A DNA stretch of 6,964 bases, from NCBI GenBank assembly GCA_013003465.1, contig JABDIZ010000351.1:1-6964 (forward strand), given 5' to 3'. Below the pieces are notes generated by a model. It had not been told where the DNA came from and searched no databases. It saw nothing but the letters and a program-made list of their open reading frames with translations. Position numbers and translations under genes: made by a program. This document shows positions 6,507 through 6,964 of this stretch, one piece after another. The DNA comes from Rhodothermaceae bacterium. GTDB taxonomy: Bacteria; Bacteroidota; Rhodothermia; Rhodothermales; Rubricoccaceae. The first letter of the stretch is position 1, and the number at the start of each line of letters is the position of its first letter.

Positions 6507-6964
6507 GTGGCCCGAGGCTCTTTCGAACGCACCGTCGCGCTACGCTACCTGTGGGGCGCCCAGGGCAGTCGGCAGGGCGGCTCATTCTTGCGGTTCGTAA
6601 CCGCGGTGGCAATTGGCGGCGTCGCGCTGGGGACGGCGGCGCTGCTGCTCGCGCTCGCTATCGTGCGCGGCTTCAGCACGGAGATCGGCGACAAGGTAGT
6701 GGGGTTTGGGCAGCACGTGCAGGTCGAGCATTTCGTCGGCGATCCCATCGAGAACGCGGAGGCGCTGGAGGCGCGGCTGGCCGCGTTCGAGGGCGTCGAG
6801 CGGGTCGTTCCGGCGGTGATCGAGTTCGCCTTGCTGCGGGCGCGCAACCGAGGCGGCCAGGCCGAGATCGACGGGGTGCTGCTGTGGGGTACCCCGGAGG
6901 GCGGCCAGCCGTTCATCGCCGAGAGCCTCACGGGTGGACAGTTCTCCTTTGCGCCGGATAGCGC
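6507..6964 (+). CDS. ABC transporter permease, LolC/LolE/FtsX-type, 3' end outside window
   Basis: N-terminal 152 codons of an inner-membrane permease of the lipoprotein-releasing (LolCE) / MacB-FtsX superfamily. The start is a short cytoplasmic segment with FERTVALRYLWGAQG (6-20), followed by one TM helix (about 31-53, VTAVAIGGVALGTAALLLAL) and RGFSTEIGDKVVGFGQHVQV (54-73). The periplasmic MacB_PCD-like domain then begins, including EALEARLAAFEGVERVVPAV (85-104) and AEIDGVLLWG (119-128). In characterised LolCDE systems this subunit helps extract lipoproteins from the inner membrane; which ABC system this one belongs to cannot be told from the fragment. GTG at 6507 is the only sensible start: no earlier ATG/GTG/TTG lies in frame back to a TGA at 6369, and it places the conserved FER motif at residue 6. 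No Shine-Dalgarno is visible. The gene is divergent from P5C dehydrogenase. Confidence 0.9.
   Translation, partial: MARGSFERTVALRYLWGAQGSRQGGSFLRFVTAVAIGGVALGTAALLLALAIVRGFSTEIGDKVVGFGQHVQVEHFVGDPIENAEALEARLAAFEGVERVVPAVIEFALLRARNRGGQAEIDGVLLWGTPEGGQPFIAESLTGGQFSFAPDS

Noticed and set aside
6365..6532. N-terminal extension of P5C dehydrogenase to an upstream start at 6532
   Set aside because: The extra 56 residues do not look like the family's N-terminus and would overlap the permease start. MNNTILRPP at 6364 gives the expected length of about 560 aa.
6242..6961. 239-codon plus-strand open frame crossing the divergent intergenic region
   Set aside because: It starts antisense inside P5C dehydrogenase and runs out of frame through the permease, giving low-complexity Arg/Gly/Ala sequence. 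The permease frame from 6507 is clearly the real one.
1..6964. CRISPR arrays, tRNA/rRNA genes, insertion sequences, phage or defence genes
   Set aside because: No regularly spaced repeats, cloverleaf-like segments, transposase motifs or terminal inverted repeats were recognised. The window is almost fully occupied by ordinary chromosomal coding sequence.

Overview
The window is GC-rich bacterial DNA (about 60-65% GC by eye) with tightly packed genes and almost no Shine-Dalgarno sequences. The gene content fits a Rhodothermota/Bacteroidota-type bacterium (Rhodothermales, Salinibacter- or Rubricoccaceae-like): a 7TM-HD phosphodiesterase, a stand-alone P5C dehydrogenase of about 560 aa, a LolC/E-type permease opening with a short cytoplasmic 'FER..ALRYL' segment, a YtrA-like GntR regulator with an unusual C-terminal domain, and a tiny six-cysteine zinc-ribbon protein. 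The lineage call is an inference from protein flavour, not from a marker gene.

Layout: (1) 1-2374, plus strand, the 3' part of a PgpH-type membrane c-di-AMP phosphodiesterase whose start lies left of the window. (2) 2371-6364, minus strand, a five-gene co-directional run read right to left: P5C dehydrogenase (pruA-like), class I SAM methyltransferase, a small two-TM membrane protein (start overlapping the methyltransferase stop as GTGA), a small zinc-ribbon protein, and a GntR regulator that starts at TTG. Gaps in the run are 42, -4, 60 and 23 nt, so it may be one operon, possibly with internal promoters. (3) 6365-6506, a 142-nt divergent intergenic region. (4) 6507-6964, plus strand, the first 152 codons of an ABC transporter permease of the lipoprotein-release/FtsX type, cut off by the window edge.

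The phosphodiesterase and GntR genes converge on a shared CTAG that supplies both stop codons, set in the loop of a small inverted repeat.

No RNA gene, insertion sequence, CRISPR array, prophage or defence system is visible. Most of the window is core-type chromosome. The least explained parts are the GntR protein's C-terminal domain and the three small genes between P5C dehydrogenase and GntR, whose joint role is unknown. No stretch longer than 142 nt lacks a gene.
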